From Sacculina carcini (Eukaryota > Arthropoda > Thecostraca > Sacculinidae): DNA of 64,000 nt. This document shows, in pieces, positions 1 to 11,924 of the stretch; position 1 is the stretch's first letter, and each line of letters begins with the position of its first letter. Both the position numbers and the translations under genes were made by a program. Below the pieces are notes generated by a model, which searched no databases, was not told where the DNA came from, and saw only the letters and a program-made list of their open reading frames with translations. The DNA is taken from NCBI GenBank assembly GCA_916048095.2, contig OU696588.1, forward strand, positions 4,107,501 through 4,171,500. The letters are read 5' to 3'.

Positions 1-87
1 CCTCGACTACGACGCAATTCCTACTGCTGCCTGTTCTTTATAATTTGTCATGTATTTTCACTTAGAGTCGTAGCAAAGAATCAAATT

Positions 88-121
<34 letters not shown>

Positions 122-131
122 TGGTTGTTAG

Positions 132-321
132 GCGGCAGTACGTTGGCTCAGTGGGAGGACGTGACAGGCTCGACACCGCTGACGTTCGTGCAGGATTGTG
201 TATCATTCACGACCACGGTGTCGGCGCGCTTCTGGCTGGTAGACTGTCGTCACGCCACCGACACGGTCTCCTTGGCAACCGAGCTCTACCGCCAGGCCAT
301 CCACACTCCCTTCATCTGCAG
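132..321 (+). CDS. ANK: Ankyrin exon: end of second ZU5 domain
   Basis: The exon encodes a stretch beginning with TLAQWEDVTGSTPLTF and continuing with DCVSFTTTVSARFWLVDC, which is the highly conserved end of the ZU5-C domain of ankyrins (part of the ZZU spectrin-binding supramodule). The acceptor is the AG at 130-131, preceded by a (GT)n tract. The donor is GT at 322, leaving two bases of a codon (phase 2). The frame was chosen by homology; the other frames give only poly-Cys/Val from the microsatellite. Upstream exons are outside the window. Confidence 0.92.
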
Positions 322-567
322 GTGACAGATGAAACGTCCTGCCATACTCCTCATGAAGTGGATCTTTCAACATATTTGGTTTCATTTATTCCGGGGACTG
401 GCTTCAATGTTCCACTCAACATGTGTTACCGAAGTTGCTCCATGCATGTTACTCGCAATATGTTCTGCTAGCTGATTTTGATTGGACGCGATTTTGTCTC
501 GACGAACATACTGCCCAAACGTTCTATTGGTGGCAACTGTTTCCAGCCGTTTCTGATTTGGTTTCAG

Positions 568-703
568 AATCGGAGTGTTCGCCAAGCGTCACGACCCGCT
601 GGAAGGTCGTGTCAGGGTGTTTTGCATGACAGACGACAAGGAAGACAAGACTCTCGAACAACAGGAACATTTTGTAGAAGTGGCCAAGAGCAGAGATGTC
701 GAG
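568..703 (+). CDS. ANK: Ankyrin exon: start of UPA domain
   Basis: The acceptor is the AG ending at 567 (after a GTTTC stretch) and the donor is GT at 704. Joined in phase 2 to the previous exon it reads [18 protein letters not shown] then [17 protein letters not shown] and [10 protein letters not shown]. This matches the ankyrin UPA segment ([27 protein letters not shown]). The UPA domain packs on the ZU5 pair and is shared with UNC5 and PIDD. The exon ends in phase 0. Confidence 0.93.
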
Positions 704-1019
704 GTGATGTTTTTTTGCTAAATTTATCTTTTGTTATATTTTTCAGTACGGTAATGTTGTCTGAGAGAGAGAGTCAGTTGCAACGTATTGGAGGAGATAA
801 AATGGAGAAGATGAGCGATGATTCAGCGTCATTGGTCTTCCTCATTCGCTCATTCAGCACGGGCGTAGATCCCCGGGTATACCCCGACCAATTGGCAGGA
901 GTATGAATATGCAATTACAATATGCAATATGAATATGCAATTAAACCCCCCGAGAATTCTACTGGGTTCAGTTCATTGGATATATTGTCATCAAGCAATA
1001 CAGTAACAATACACGACAA

Positions 1020-1055
<36 letters not shown>

Positions 1056-1384
1056 GCAATTATGTGCAATATAATTTTAGTGATGTACGAGTGTGTGTGT
1101 TGTAATTGACTGAGCATAAAATAGTTGACGGTCCCTTATAATTGACCAACTGAACCATCATTGGACATTAATACATGATGGTTGTCATCCCCCGAGCCTC
1201 GACACCAATCTAATCGTTCTTGGTATTAGAAGGTGCAAGAAGTACTGCGCAGCAATGTCTCGTCTACAAGTGAACGTACAAAACTGGCAATATAAGTTCA
1301 GTTGAGCTGACCTCCTCATGCTGGCTTGAATCACAGCAATTACGAGGATGATACAATAACTTCGTTGCAATGTTGACTGCGCAG

Positions 1385-1567
1385 GTGATGGAAGGAAAGC
1401 CACTGTACCTGGAGTTTGCCGGTAACCTGGTTCCGGTTACCAAGTCTGGCCAGCAGCTCAGTCTCAAGTTTGGCTCGTTCCGCGAGAACCGCTTGCCGTT
1501 CAGTGTGCGCGTGCGCGACTCCACCGAGGAACCAATGGCCCGCCTTACTTTCATGAAGGACAAAATG
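1385..1567 (+). CDS. ANK: Ankyrin exon: UPA domain core
   Basis: The exon follows the AG at 1383-1384 and reads VMEGKPLYLEFAGNLVPVTK, then SGQQLSLKFGSFRENRLPFS and VRVRDSTEEPMARLTFMKD. These are ankyrin UPA signatures (EGKP.Y....GNL.P.TK.GQ, F.ENRLPF..+VRD...EP..RL.F.K). The donor is the GT at 1568 (phase 0), followed about 30 bases later by a short (TG)n run. The preceding intron (704-1384) contains a (TG)n tract at about 1021-1052 and nothing else that I recognise. Confidence 0.94.
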
Positions 1568-1795
1568 GTGTGCTATATTGTGTACTGTTCTCTCTGTGTG
1601 TTGTGTGTGTGTGTGTATGTGCTCCGTTTTTCTCTACCGTGCTACACTTGACCTTGTTTCAAACACGTGCTCCAATTATGTCCAATCTCTATATGATATT
1701 TAGCTGTACTGGTGTATTTTGACCTCATAAAATTCGTTATAAAACATTTCTCAATGTATTTTAATATTATAATTGTTTTAATAGTTATGAATATT

Positions 1796-1945
1796 CATAT
1801 TATTATTGTTGTTATTATTGTTGTTATTATTGTTGTTATTATTGTTGTTATTATTGTTGTTATTATTGTTGTTATTATTGTTGTTATTATTGTTGTTATT
1901 ATTGTTGTTATTGTTGTTATTGTTGTTGTTGTCATAGTTGTTGTG
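1796..1945 (+). repeat. 12-bp tandem repeat (TTATTATTGTTG), ~12 copies
   Basis: It is a nearly perfect run of TTATTATTGTTG units in ankyrin intron 1568-2153. The apparent Ile/Val-rich and Thr-rich frames on both strands are products of this repeat and not genes. Confidence 0.95.
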
Positions 1946-2153
1946 TTGGTTTTTTTAGCATAACATATTTCGGTGTTTATCTTCCCTGTTATATTTTTGT
2001 CCTTACTAGCTTTTGTTTTCTTCTTTTTGAGCTCCCGTTTTGGTGTAATTATTGCTCTTGTATCTCTATATCTCATGTTTATCGCGCCTTTGGTGATTAG
2101 TGCGCTATATCAATTACACGCTTGTTGTTGTTGTTGTTGTTTGTGGTTGTCAG

Positions 2154-2313
2154 ATGACGCGCGACCAGGCTCCACAGAGTGCCGTGTGCAGTCTCAACGT
2201 TCAGTTGCCCAGTGAAATTTGTGCCGACGCGAGCGTGTCGGCTGACAGCGGTGACCTCTTGTGCACCTCGCTGGGACGTCTCACACCCGCCTCTCGCAGT
2301 CTCTTCCATATGG
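2154..2313 (+). CDS. ANK: Ankyrin exon: end of UPA domain and linker to death domain
   Basis: After the acceptor CAG at 2151-2153 (preceded by a GTT-repeat) the exon reads RDQAPQSAVCSLNVQLPSE, corresponding to the ankyrin UPA end (..LPQTAVC.LN..LP). It is followed by a Ser-rich, poorly conserved linker (GRLTPASRSLFHM). The best donor is GT at 2314, giving phase 1, which fits the next exon exactly. Confidence 0.88.
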
Positions 2314-2795
2314 GTGCGACTCACTCACTGACACGCGCGTGTCTGCTTGTATTACTTGCTGCTGAACAGCGGCGTCATAGTCTTGAAGTGTCGTCTTAGA
2401 CCAATTGCAACCGGCACAATCACAATATATTCACTGGTCACACTCAGCGACACAACGAAAAAGAGAGAGAGCCTTTAATTTCGGTCGCACGTATATTTAT
2501 ACATCTACACACACGCATACATACCAATAGGCCATAGTTACAAGGAAGTGACATGAACACTCATTGACAGACACGCATACAAGCCTACCCTACACACACG
2601 CACACATTACATACACACACGGTTAACGCTGACCTGAACTTAGCCAAAGGCACCATAGAGTCAACACAAACCTCCGACCTTGACAAACCCAACACGAACT
2701 AACACACAGGCAAGCACACACTTGAGTTAGCCACATAACACCGACATACACAATATACAATATGCACATATGACAATTCACAGACACCAGTGTGG

Positions 2796-3060
2796 CTATT
2801 ACCACAGTCTCAAACACGCCGCCCGCCAATCTAATTATGAACCACAACAAAATATGACACATTCAAATTAACATACATTATCTGATGTCATTTAATTATA
2901 CATTGTTTAATTCACATGCTCACATTCACATGTTCTTCTAGACTATTCTATACAATGAAATTCAACGGTATATTTCTCATACACGCAACCCGCTTGTCAT
3001 TTCTATTTCATAAAAATGGCCTTTGTTTTCATTTGAATTTGCAATTCTTGTAGTGGACAA
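2796..3060. repeat. Dispersed repeat copy 1 (related to 9492-9830)
   Basis: Segments such as GCCCGCCAATCTAAT, TTTAATTATACATTGTTTAA and GTCATTTCTATTTCATAAAA occur in the same order here and, slightly changed, at 9492-9830. The TCAAACxCxC..GCCCGCCAAT start resembles hAT-derived repeats. It lies in the ankyrin intron 2314-3243. Confidence 0.6.
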
Positions 3061-3143
3061 TGGATATGCTGCAATCTCAACTGAGCTTGAACAATTGGAA
3101 ACTGAGTTATCTTTTCATCTATCATTTAAACATCCACACATAA

Positions 3144-3147
<4 letters not shown>

Positions 3148-3225
<78 letters not shown>

Positions 3226-3229
3226 ATGT
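3148..3229 (+). repeat. (TG)n microsatellite adjoining a 3' splice site
   Basis: About 80 bases of nearly pure TG end 14 bases before the acceptor of the exon at 3244. Confidence 0.95.
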
Positions 3230-3243
3230 ATGTCTGGCTGCAG

Positions 3244-3333
3244 GAGGCATGCAGATTCACAGAGCAGACATGCGTATTGTTGATATCGGCGACAAATTGG
3301 CGGAAGATTGGCCTCGTCTCGCCTCACAACTAG
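3244..3333 (+). CDS. ANK: Ankyrin exon: death domain, first part
   Basis: The 30-codon phase 1-1 exon reads [20 protein letters not shown] then WPRLASQL, matching the first helices of ankyrin death domains (R.DIR...+AD.LG..W..LA+.L). The acceptor is CAG at 3241-3243, reached directly through a (TG)n run of about 80 bases. The donor is GT at 3334, followed by a short (CT)n run. Confidence 0.92.
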   Translation, partial: EACRFTEQTCVLLISATNWRKIGLVSPHN

Positions 3334-3454
3334 GTGACTCTCTCTCTCTCTCTCTCTCTCTGTCCAACACACATATATATATACACACACACACATACTC
3401 ACACACACTCACTCAGACACGCAGGTATACATATACTCACACACACAGAGGTTG

Positions 3455-3535
3455 AATAAAGCTGGATATTGACAAGGAGACAGGACAGCTCGAGATAAAC
3501 TCACTTCCTTTAGCTATAAATATGTGAGTATACAC
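3455..3535 (+). mobile_element. 3' end fragment of the CR1-like LINE, abutting a (CA)-rich tract
   Basis: About 75 bases (including AAAGCTGGATATTGACAAGG and GACAGCTCGAGATAAACTCA) match, in reverse complement, the 3' end of the LINE near 57800-57880. Directly after the shared end ATATGTGAGTATACACGCAC a CA-rich run begins. It lies in ankyrin intron 3334-4639. Confidence 0.75.
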
Positions 3536-3735
3536 GCACAGACACACAGACACACTTACACACACACTTACACACAGACAGACACTCACTCGTTTATTCA
3601 AATTCACATGTACACATACACACATCTGCACATATACACGCATACACATTCGCATGGACAAATATTTTCAAATTTTTTAGTCTAGTAGAGATACTATGCA
3701 ATGTTTAATGTGGCTACGTGCATCAGTTGCAGATA

Positions 3736-4010
3736 TACTCATTACTCATATTGCAATATTATTCATATTGCAATATTACTCATTTTGCAATATTACTCAT
3801 TTTGCAGTATTACTCATTTTGCAATATTACTCATTTTGCAATATTATTCATTTTGAAATATTAATCATTTTGAAATATTACTCATATTTCCATATTGCAA
3901 TATTACTCATATTTCAATATTACTCATATTGCAATATTACTCATATTGCAATATTATTCATTTTGCAATATTACTCATTTTGCAATATTTCTCATTTTGC
4001 AGATATACTC
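3736..4010 (+). repeat. 17-bp tandem repeat (TGCAATATTACTCATTT-like), ~16 copies
   Basis: The unit TTTTGCAATATTACTCA recurs with small changes (A/T in the TTTT block, GAAATA instead of GCAATA) across 275 bases of ankyrin intron. Confidence 0.9.
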
Positions 4011-4585
4011 ATAATATTACTGCTGGAAGAAGACAATGAACCAGTGAATTACCCATTTTATTCTACTTAATTATCTAATATAAATGTTGAAATTAATATT
4101 AAGTGTATTCTACTAATGATACTATTCCAACGTCTCTTATGCATCTCTTATTTTTCTTAATTAAAGTAAAAAATATTCGCAGTAATTACTTATAGCATAT
4201 GGTATGTGCGTCTGTGTCTTTGTGCGCGTGTGCGCGTCTGTGTGTGTATGTGTGTGTGTGTGTCTGTTTGTGTATGTGTATGTGTAATAGTAATAGTAAT
4301 GTCACAACAAGCACAAGAAAAGCAATATTAATTAAGTGCAATAGCATAGCCATCTGTCAAGCCAATTTTTGGCTTCTCAACAGACAAAGAAAACAAAACG
4401 CTTATGGAAAAAAACTTAGCAAAAAACCTTCAGACTAATTAAACTTGAGAATTTATCATATAAAAATACAACATGACAACAATACAACAACAAGACATAC
4501 AACCATTAACAACAACAATGTGTGTATGTGTGTGTGTGTGTGTGTGATTTTGTCTATGCGCATGTGTGTGTGTCATGCTATATGT

Positions 4586-4634
<49 letters not shown>

Positions 4635-4639
4635 TTCAG

Positions 4640-4753
4640 GAGTGCGAGACAGTGATATACAGTTGATACAGAACGAGTATGATCGCGACGTGAAGCAACA
4701 GGCCACAGTAATGTTGAGACTGTGGATGAACAACTCCGGTCAGCAAGCTACTG
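4640..4753 (+). CDS. ANK: Ankyrin exon: death domain, second part
   Basis: The 38-codon phase 1-1 exon reads VRDSDIQLIQNEYDRDVKQQ followed by ATVMLRLWMNNSGQQAT. This fits death-domain helices 3-5 of ankyrins (DI..I..E......QS..ML..W....G..A). The acceptor TTTGTTCAG lies immediately after a (GT)n tract (about 4593-4631). The donor is GTCAGT at 4754. Confidence 0.92.
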
Positions 4754-4765
4754 GTCAGTACCACG

Positions 4766-4767
4766 TG

Positions 4768-4852
<85 letters not shown>

Positions 4853-4927
4853 GTCTCTCTCTCTGTCTCTCTCTGTCTCTCTCTCTCTCTTTCTCTCTCT
4901 CTGTCTCTCTCTCTGTGTCTCTGTGTG
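4766..4927 (+). repeat. (CT)n microsatellite
   Basis: It is a nearly pure CT tract with scattered G, starting about 12 bases after the donor at 4754. Ser-Leu and Arg-Glu frames within it are artefacts. Confidence 0.95.
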
Positions 4928-5128
4928 TGCATGAATGTATATGTGTGTGTGTGGCACCCATCGTTTTGCCTAAGAAAGGGTTTGTGAGCATTCATTATAG
5001 GTGATGAGTGTAACGCCTCAAATTCGCTAGATTATATTTGCTTGGATTATAGCTGCCAATCTGACGCTAGTTACATTTGATTCCGTACTCAAGCGAGCAT
5101 AGGACATAATGCTGCTGATATCTCCATG

Positions 5129-5402
5129 CAGTGGCGGCGCCAGGATTCTGCCGATGGGGGATCTGAGGGAGGGATAAGGAAAAAGTTGAGAGTATGCTTG
5201 GCGAAGCATGAAGAGCTACACTCGAACGCTGACTACATAATATTATAATATGGGACTGGGGCACACTGATTCAGTCCTCGAAATTTAACCAAAACTACAG
5301 GGCTTCATTTACAGTGGTAATAAATTGTAATGTCCATGCTTATGATTTTGGGGGGGGCTTAGGGGGTCTCCAGCCCTCAAGCCCCCATTGGTGACGCCAC
5401 TG
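5129..5402. mobile_element. hAT-type MITE (274 bp) with 8-bp target duplication
   Basis: The element starts CAGTGGCGGCGCCAGG and ends with the imperfect complement (TTGGTGACGCCACTG). TCTCCATG is duplicated at 5121-5128 and 5403-5410. The inner sequence has a G-rich block near 5349 and no coding capacity. Confidence 0.9.
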
Positions 5403-5676
5403 TCTCCATGTAATCGCAAATTATGTCACCGAGGTATATTAAGAATCCGTAATGCATCACTAATGATATGTCGCTGTTTTCCAAATACTTTCATCAATCG
5501 TGCTGGTGTTTTTTAGAAACAAAATCGCCATGATGTATGAAATAATTGATAATATGAGAGAATACAGGAGAAATATTGAGTATCTTCACTATTGTCATAA
5601 CTCGCAATATGATTCAGCCTCGATTGAAATAAGCATATCAAGCGTGAGTGTAAGTGTTTGTGTGTGTGTGTGTATA

Positions 5677-5720
<44 letters not shown>

Positions 5721-5843
5721 TGTGTACCAGCATTTGTTTGACCGGGCAATCATTTTTTAGGCAATCGTATTTAGGTCATATCACTGAACTTGTGTTGTGT
5801 GCTCTGAGATGGTTATATGATGGACAAGTGGTCCCCTCCGGCT

Positions 5844-5845
<2 letters not shown>

Positions 5846-5911
<66 letters not shown>
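5846..5911 (+). repeat. (GT)n microsatellite
   Basis: A pure GT tract of about 65 bases in the long intron; a second one lies at about 5656-5723. Confidence 0.95.
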
Positions 5912-5913
<2 letters not shown>

Positions 5914-6689
5914 CTACCCTGGACGCCGTCAGTGACGTTATTCTGAAATAACATTACCTCTCCTATTGTAGAGCTAAATTGTTGTCCTTTTTTGTGACAG
6001 CACACACACACACACACACTCACAAGCAAACATATATACATCACTCACCCTCTGACAAGAAGACAGGGTCACAGAGCATTGGAATATCAAGAGGTAAATA
6101 GCGTAATAAAATGTCACTGCATATATTATGGCATATGTCATATAATATCGCATACGTCGTTACGACACGAACATCGCTCAAACGTAACTGCATACGTATT
6201 TAAATATACATCATGCATGTGCATATAATTCACTGTGGTTGTATCCGTAAACTCTTATTTATCAAGTTCTTCTCCACAACTTTGTGATATTTTCTCGATT
6301 TTGCCCAAGGTCATACAAACACACACACACATACGGGCACAAACCCACAGGCATGCACAGAAGCACAGGAACAGCGTGCAATGCTTGTACTGTTGCCATG
6401 GCACCGGAATTGTCTGTGATAAAATAGTAATAGTAATAGCATTGATAATTCACCAACATTCGTCTCCTTCACACCTGTGTGTCGGTCTGTCAAACTGTGC
6501 AAGATCAAGTGAAAATTACTGCACATGGTGCGTGAAGGCATTTCAGTGTGCACGTGAATCAACAATGGCGGAGGAGTGGGGGGGGGATTTGGTGGATGGT
6601 TCGCCCCGGGCAGAATGTTCTAGGGGGCGGCGCGAAATCATTTGAACACATTGAATTATCGTTATATCTGAGTCGTACTCTGAATATAT

Positions 6690-6727
6690 TATTTCGTATT
6701 TGCTATTTTAATAGCAAATACGAAATA
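6690..6727. repeat. Perfect 18-bp inverted repeat with 2-base loop
   Basis: The arms 6690-6707 and 6710-6727 are exact reverse complements (TATTTCGTATTTGCTATT and its complement), separated by TT. It forms a stable AT-rich hairpin; it may be a palindromic MITE remnant. Confidence 0.85.
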
Positions 6728-7434
6728 AAGACATGATCGATTGAAAATCATTATCTTCTCCGATTAGGTGACTGGAAGCATGCACTATTATAAGAGGTTC
6801 GTGTTTTCAGCTCCGAGTATATTGACATACTGATTCCCTGTTACAGTCGTGTTGAAGCGCACAGTTTCTTGCAGGTAGTCGACTCGCAAGCAATCATAGT
6901 GAGGGGCGGCAGGAAAACACCGGCCCGAGCGGCAGATATCCTAGCTACGCCACTTTCAATCAATATCGTAGAGGGTGTGTCTTCACTCTGGTGGTATTTG
7001 CTAGGCATCATATTGCAAAGAACTGGTTATTTTCACAACATACGCAAGCGACCACACCATAATCCACTGTGCAAATGATTACTCCTTGGATTTTTTTTTA
7101 CAATATCAAATATATAATGTTAAAATTTGGCCTACCCGCGAACATCTGTTTATAATATCCAATAATGACTCGGCAACGACAAAATCCATACCGATGACTT
7201 GCAGTTCCATCACAACTACCCCTCTGTTAGATACAGCTTGCTATGCTCGACTCGCAAGACCCCTGGTTACAGTGACTTTCAGCCTGCCATGAACGAACAA
7301 AAACCAACTTTACCTATTTAAACCAATATCACCTGGTCTAAACCTACCAAGCGCAACCCAGCCCTTCAATCTTGTATCTTACCAATCTCATTAATTAACC
7401 AACCTAACTCATCCTAATCTGAGGTCATCTTACT

Positions 7435-7700
7435 CAGTGTTTCTCAACCTTTTTCTTGTTATGGTCCCTACAACACCATGCCAATTATTGTGGCCCCCAG
7501 AAACAGCTCCTGGTCCACTAGAAGTCATTGCGGCTCCATGCACTCATAGATCGTAGCGATGCGACTTTTCCAGAGAAGCATATCCTGAGCTGGATCGCAG
7601 TTTTTCCTCATCAACAACATCCGACACGCACGCACACGCGTACAGCTGTAGAATACCACCAATTGGTGCCGAGTCAAGTTTGACCTGGAATCCAGTTTAC
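7435..7700. mobile_element. Fragment of the same hAT family as 44681-45392
   Basis: The start CAGTGTTTCTCAACC and the following segments (for example CCCAGAAACAGC and GACTTTTCCAGAGAAG) correspond in order to the right half of the 44681-45392 element read on the other strand. No clear second end or target duplication was found. Confidence 0.65.
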
Positions 7701-7840
7701 CGAAGCTCATTTGGTCACATCCGGGAAAGTGTTTTGTAAAATCCGCCTCTTTCAGTATATGCCGACCATCAAACATACGAAATTTCCACCAAAACCCTGT
7801 CATATCAATTTATGTCAGACATAAACAAGATTCAGCTATA

Positions 7841-8940
7841 TCAGAGGTTTTCAAACCTTTTCGCTTCACTCTTCAATACTTTGGCCAAAACCTACTTCCA
7901 ACGAACGCCAAAACGACAGAAATTGTTTAGTTATTCACTTACACCTATAAATACCTTTAAATATGTTGAAGAACGAAATATTGTCGGGAGCGATCCAAAT
8001 TTACCTCGCATTATCCTCATGATGCTTAGTTTAATCTTATGTTTGGCGAACAGCATGGACAAAGCACTGAATCCTCTCTCAACCAGGTAGAAAGTTGCTT
8101 TTGATGATAGGTTGAAGGCCTTGTGATTGGTTCAGTGAGAGGATCGATGACACATCCATGGATTGCAACAGAAAACAAGTGCTAAAATCTGAAAGACCTA
8201 TTTCGGTGGAGTTCCACAAAATGAGTACAGTACATCACAATGTCATCGTTCTTCACTAGTTTGTTCTCTTATTCCCTTCTTTAAGTAAAGCTCCATTTGT
8301 TCTTTGTTTCAACACAATCTTCATTACGTGCGAAAGGAGAAGAAAGAGTTTAAATACTCGTAAGTTTTCCATCGCATGGAAATCTTGAAATCGCCTGTCG
8401 AATTCATCACACAAAGTAAGAACAACCATGTCTTGTTCTTTCAAGCATTTTGGCGGACTGCGAGAAAACTCCTGGCGCACCACGTGTTTTGTACCATTGA
8501 CCAAAACCTTCATATTATATTATAATTTCCACAACGCTCATACATCATTTCAATGCCGTCGCCCGAAAGTTTACTCGCCATGGCCTGAACGTTCATATCG
8601 TCCCTGGAGGAAGGGGTGGAAGCGCCCACCTTGAAGACCATTTATCTATATTACGTCAGAACCGTGTGTTGTGTTGACTGGCTATCATCCAAACCCGTAT
8701 GTTGCACAACGCACTAAGGATCATTAGATCATTATTGATCGAACGCGCAGAATACTGGCAAACGAGTGATACAAACAGTACTTGCAAATAATGAGTAACG
8801 AACACTTGTGACCAAGGCGATGAGGGTGGATTGACGCTTGAAGTGCGCCAAACGCCAACAAATTGCTGAAATGGACACTCGGTTCAACAAGCGGATGAAT
8901 GAACACCAAATGAGCCATCGTGCTCGGCAGAGTGACCTGT
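7841..8940 (-). pseudogene. Decayed hAT-type (ZBED-like) transposase
   Basis: On the minus strand, short open pieces in different frames give motifs of hAT transposase C-termini. LCDEFDRRFQDFHAMEN lies at about 8360-8430 and LVERGFSALSMLFAKHKIKL at about 8030-8090; the latter resembles the ERGFS dimerisation motif. Stops and frameshifts separate them. A terminal-repeat-like CAGAGGTTTTCAAACC begins at 7841. Known function of the family is cut-and-paste transposition; this copy is inactive. Confidence 0.6.
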
Positions 8941-9491
8941 GACATTATTAATGAGATTAACTGAGAAAATGTTACCGGACGCTGGTGTCCTGCTAGCGGT
9001 AGCAGTGAAATTGACTATGCCATCAGCTTGCCGTCGTGCAGGGCTGCTCGTAAATAGACCAAACCAATAATACTAATACAAAATAGTTCCCAATGCTAGT
9101 GTTATCGTATCAATTGTTAATTATTTATTATTTTGTTCTCCAGCTCTCTTTCTCTCTAGAATTCTTTTTTTAACTTGCTTTCTCTCCACATCGTTTACGC
9201 GCTTCCAGTACATGGGGCCATCGCAGCGTTGTGATAGTGCTTACACTCTTCCTATGCTACTGGATTTTCCTGTGGTTAATAATAATAATAATAATAACAG
9301 TGATTGACATATGTCCAGGATACAAATGCATGTATGATAAGCAGCGATCTAAACTGCCTGGTGAAGACACATGAATGCAGCGAATGATGGAGTTGAGTTA
9401 GATTAATAAGTTAGGTTCTAATTTATTAGTTTGTGATCGCACATTGAACAGATCCGATCATAATTTCTAATCAGAATCTTGATATCATCTA

Positions 9492-9830
9492 CACCTGAGG
9501 TATCAAACGCACTGCCAACCAATCATTTTCTCGCAGCCCGCCAATATCGTATAGAAACCAAAGTGTAAGACAGATAAATTCATAATTGCATAATGCGATT
9601 TAATTATACATTATTTAATTTTCATTTTATGAGTGATTTTAGATGTTTAAGTTAAATCCGTGAGTTTTGTATATGAATTCATTCTACACGGTGAAGTTTT
9701 ACCTTCTATTGTCTATAGTTGCGCCCGCGGGTCATTTCTATTTCATAAAAATGAGCCATAGCTTCGTTTACGTTTGAACTATAGCTTGATCTATACCATT
9801 GAGCCCGAGCAATTATGTCACCTCATATTT
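9492..9830. repeat. Dispersed repeat copy 2 (related to 2796-3060)
   Basis: It shows the same order of blocks as at 2796-3060 (GCCCGCCAATATCG, TTTAATTATACATTATTTAA, GTCATTTCTATTTCATAAAA) with about 80 extra bases. No open reading frame is seen. Confidence 0.6.
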
Positions 9831-10129
9831 AAACATAGATACAATTGTTATTGTTGATTCGTGTAAATATTGATTCGTGTAAATATTGAGTACAATAAAG
9901 TCTTTCGATTCAGTATAGTGGAGTCTTAGTTAATTCGTACGCAATAAAACCACATCATCGATGCTTGGAGCATAAGCTATTATGCATTCTAAATTATGAT
10001 TGGCTTCAGTGAAATTTAATCGGGGTATATTCATGATTAATCGCAAGTACCCCTGTAAATACTTCACGTGATTTCCAGCAGCATTTCAGAATTTTGTATA
10101 GAATTTGTCGCTTTGACCAACGCATTTTC

Positions 10130-11090
10130 GTGCGCAAAGATCTGTCGTCATTTTCGATTTAAACGTCCGTAACTTTTCTAAGATGTCTTGTTATGGAACT
10201 TGTAATACCGAAAAATGTAGACGATAAAATCTCCTACATGTTAATATAATTTGTATTGGTATAGCCCAAGTGATTAGTGTATAATAGCTGTCAAATTGGC
10301 AACAGGTCATTTTGACTTGATACCGCCGTAACTTTGTTTAAATACACTTTGGAAAATATATAATTATACCGTATTGTAGAAAACTAAATTTTCAGCACGA
10401 TGGTAACAATTTTTTTTAGTGTGACGAAAAGTTTTATGGAAAAAAGTAATTAATTTTAGTCGCCCCGTGTTAAAGTAAAATTTTGGAGATACGTTATAAT
10501 TTTAATATTTCAATAGATTAAATTTTTTTCATCAATTTTACACGTTTTGTGAGTAATTTTTGGCTAGGGATTAAAGCCTATCGTTTAGAACACAAAATTC
10601 TCTACACAATGATATATTTGTTTATCTGTGCCGTTGCTGGTTTATGAGGAGTAGATGGCAGAATATTGAGAGAAATAATTCGCGTTTTGTGTTTTTACTT
10701 AGTCATTTTGACTTAACATCGTCGTCATTTTTTACAGTATACTTTAGAAAATAAAAAATTATACCGTATTGTAGAAAATAATATTTTCAACATAATGGTA
10801 TAATTTACTTAGATGTGTAAATTTTGAATGTAGATTGGAATTATATTATTTTTACATATTTTTAAAATAATTTTTGGGTTTGAATGAAGTACTATCTCGT
10901 AAAACACACAATTCTTTACTCAGTGGTGTAATATTTATAGCTGTACCTTTGCTGGCTCATGAGGAGTAGATGGCAGAATATTGACCAAAATGTTCGCATT
11001 TTTCAGGGCTCATTTTGTCTTTATACCGCTGTAACTTTTTTCTAAATTGTTTTTCCGACTTGAAATTTAGCCCATCTTGTAGACGACATT
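10130..11090 (+). repeat. Diverged repeats with a shared GCCGTAACTTT block
   Basis: Related segments occur near 10165, 10320, 10730 and 11020 (a CCGYNGTAACTTT-like block followed by TTATACCGTATTGTAGA in two of them). GAGGAGTAGATGGCAGAATA occurs at about 10648 and 10962. They look like old tandem or dispersed copies of one AT-rich sequence. No coding sequence is apparent. Confidence 0.6.
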
Positions 11091-11924
11091 TGTATTTTAC
11101 CAATGTTTACAAATTGATTTACGACGTTCCACTGTCTGTCTGTCTGTCTATCTGTCTGTCTGTGCTTTCATTCGTCCGCTGTCCGTCTTGGTGTGTGTTC
11201 ACGCTGTGTTTTCACTGTCAATCATGTAGGATGTGCGCTTTATTTCGCAAGCTCATACACGATTTGCGCTCTCTCTCTCACACACACACACGCACACAGA
11301 CATGCATACACATGCATAAATACACACACCTGTCAATCAAATGTGTTCGTATCAATTATGCGCGTGTGCTACGATGCTTACAATATTGAGTGATTGAAAT
11401 CCCTGCATGTCCGTGAGTTCCGGTATTTAGTATTGTGCTGAATTAAAACAAGTTTAGCTTACTCGTACACGTACACACAGACACACATTCGGTGTGTATG
11501 TGTACACATTTGTGAATGTATCTGTACCGTAAAATATTTCTTGGAACTGCCGTTCTATTTTTGCAAACGTTTCCCCGTAGTGATGGGCAATTAGAGTACC
11601 GCTCTAATTTTTTACTAGTTGGGCATAATTTTGAGAAAATACGGTAAGTTATATTTATGAAAAACAGTTAGCATTTGCCTATTTATTTAAGAAAAGACAC
11701 ATATATAGGATGATTTCTGATATGAAATCACCAATTCGCCAAGTCATAATTATTGCCAAAAGAGAAGAATTAATCAAATTCATCAATAATTCTATTTTTC
11801 AATTATTCCCCCAATGTGTCGTACAGACAGAGGTTTTACGGTTTGTACTGCGCATATTGAGAGCAGCGCCGAATATATTTCTTTCTTTCATATTGACACG
11901 TACACCTCGTGGGCATTACTCTCG

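Noticed and set aside
86..471. Poly Cys-Val and Thr-His open frames over TG/CA tracts (also at 3023-3455, 4199-4666, 5678-5935, 47914-48313, 62437-62733)
   Set aside because: They are translations of dinucleotide repeats; only the segments with ankyrin homology next to them are real.
4522..5004. Ser-Leu-rich and Arg-Glu-rich frames
   Set aside because: They are produced by the (CT)n microsatellite at 4766-4927; the true exon is 4640-4753.
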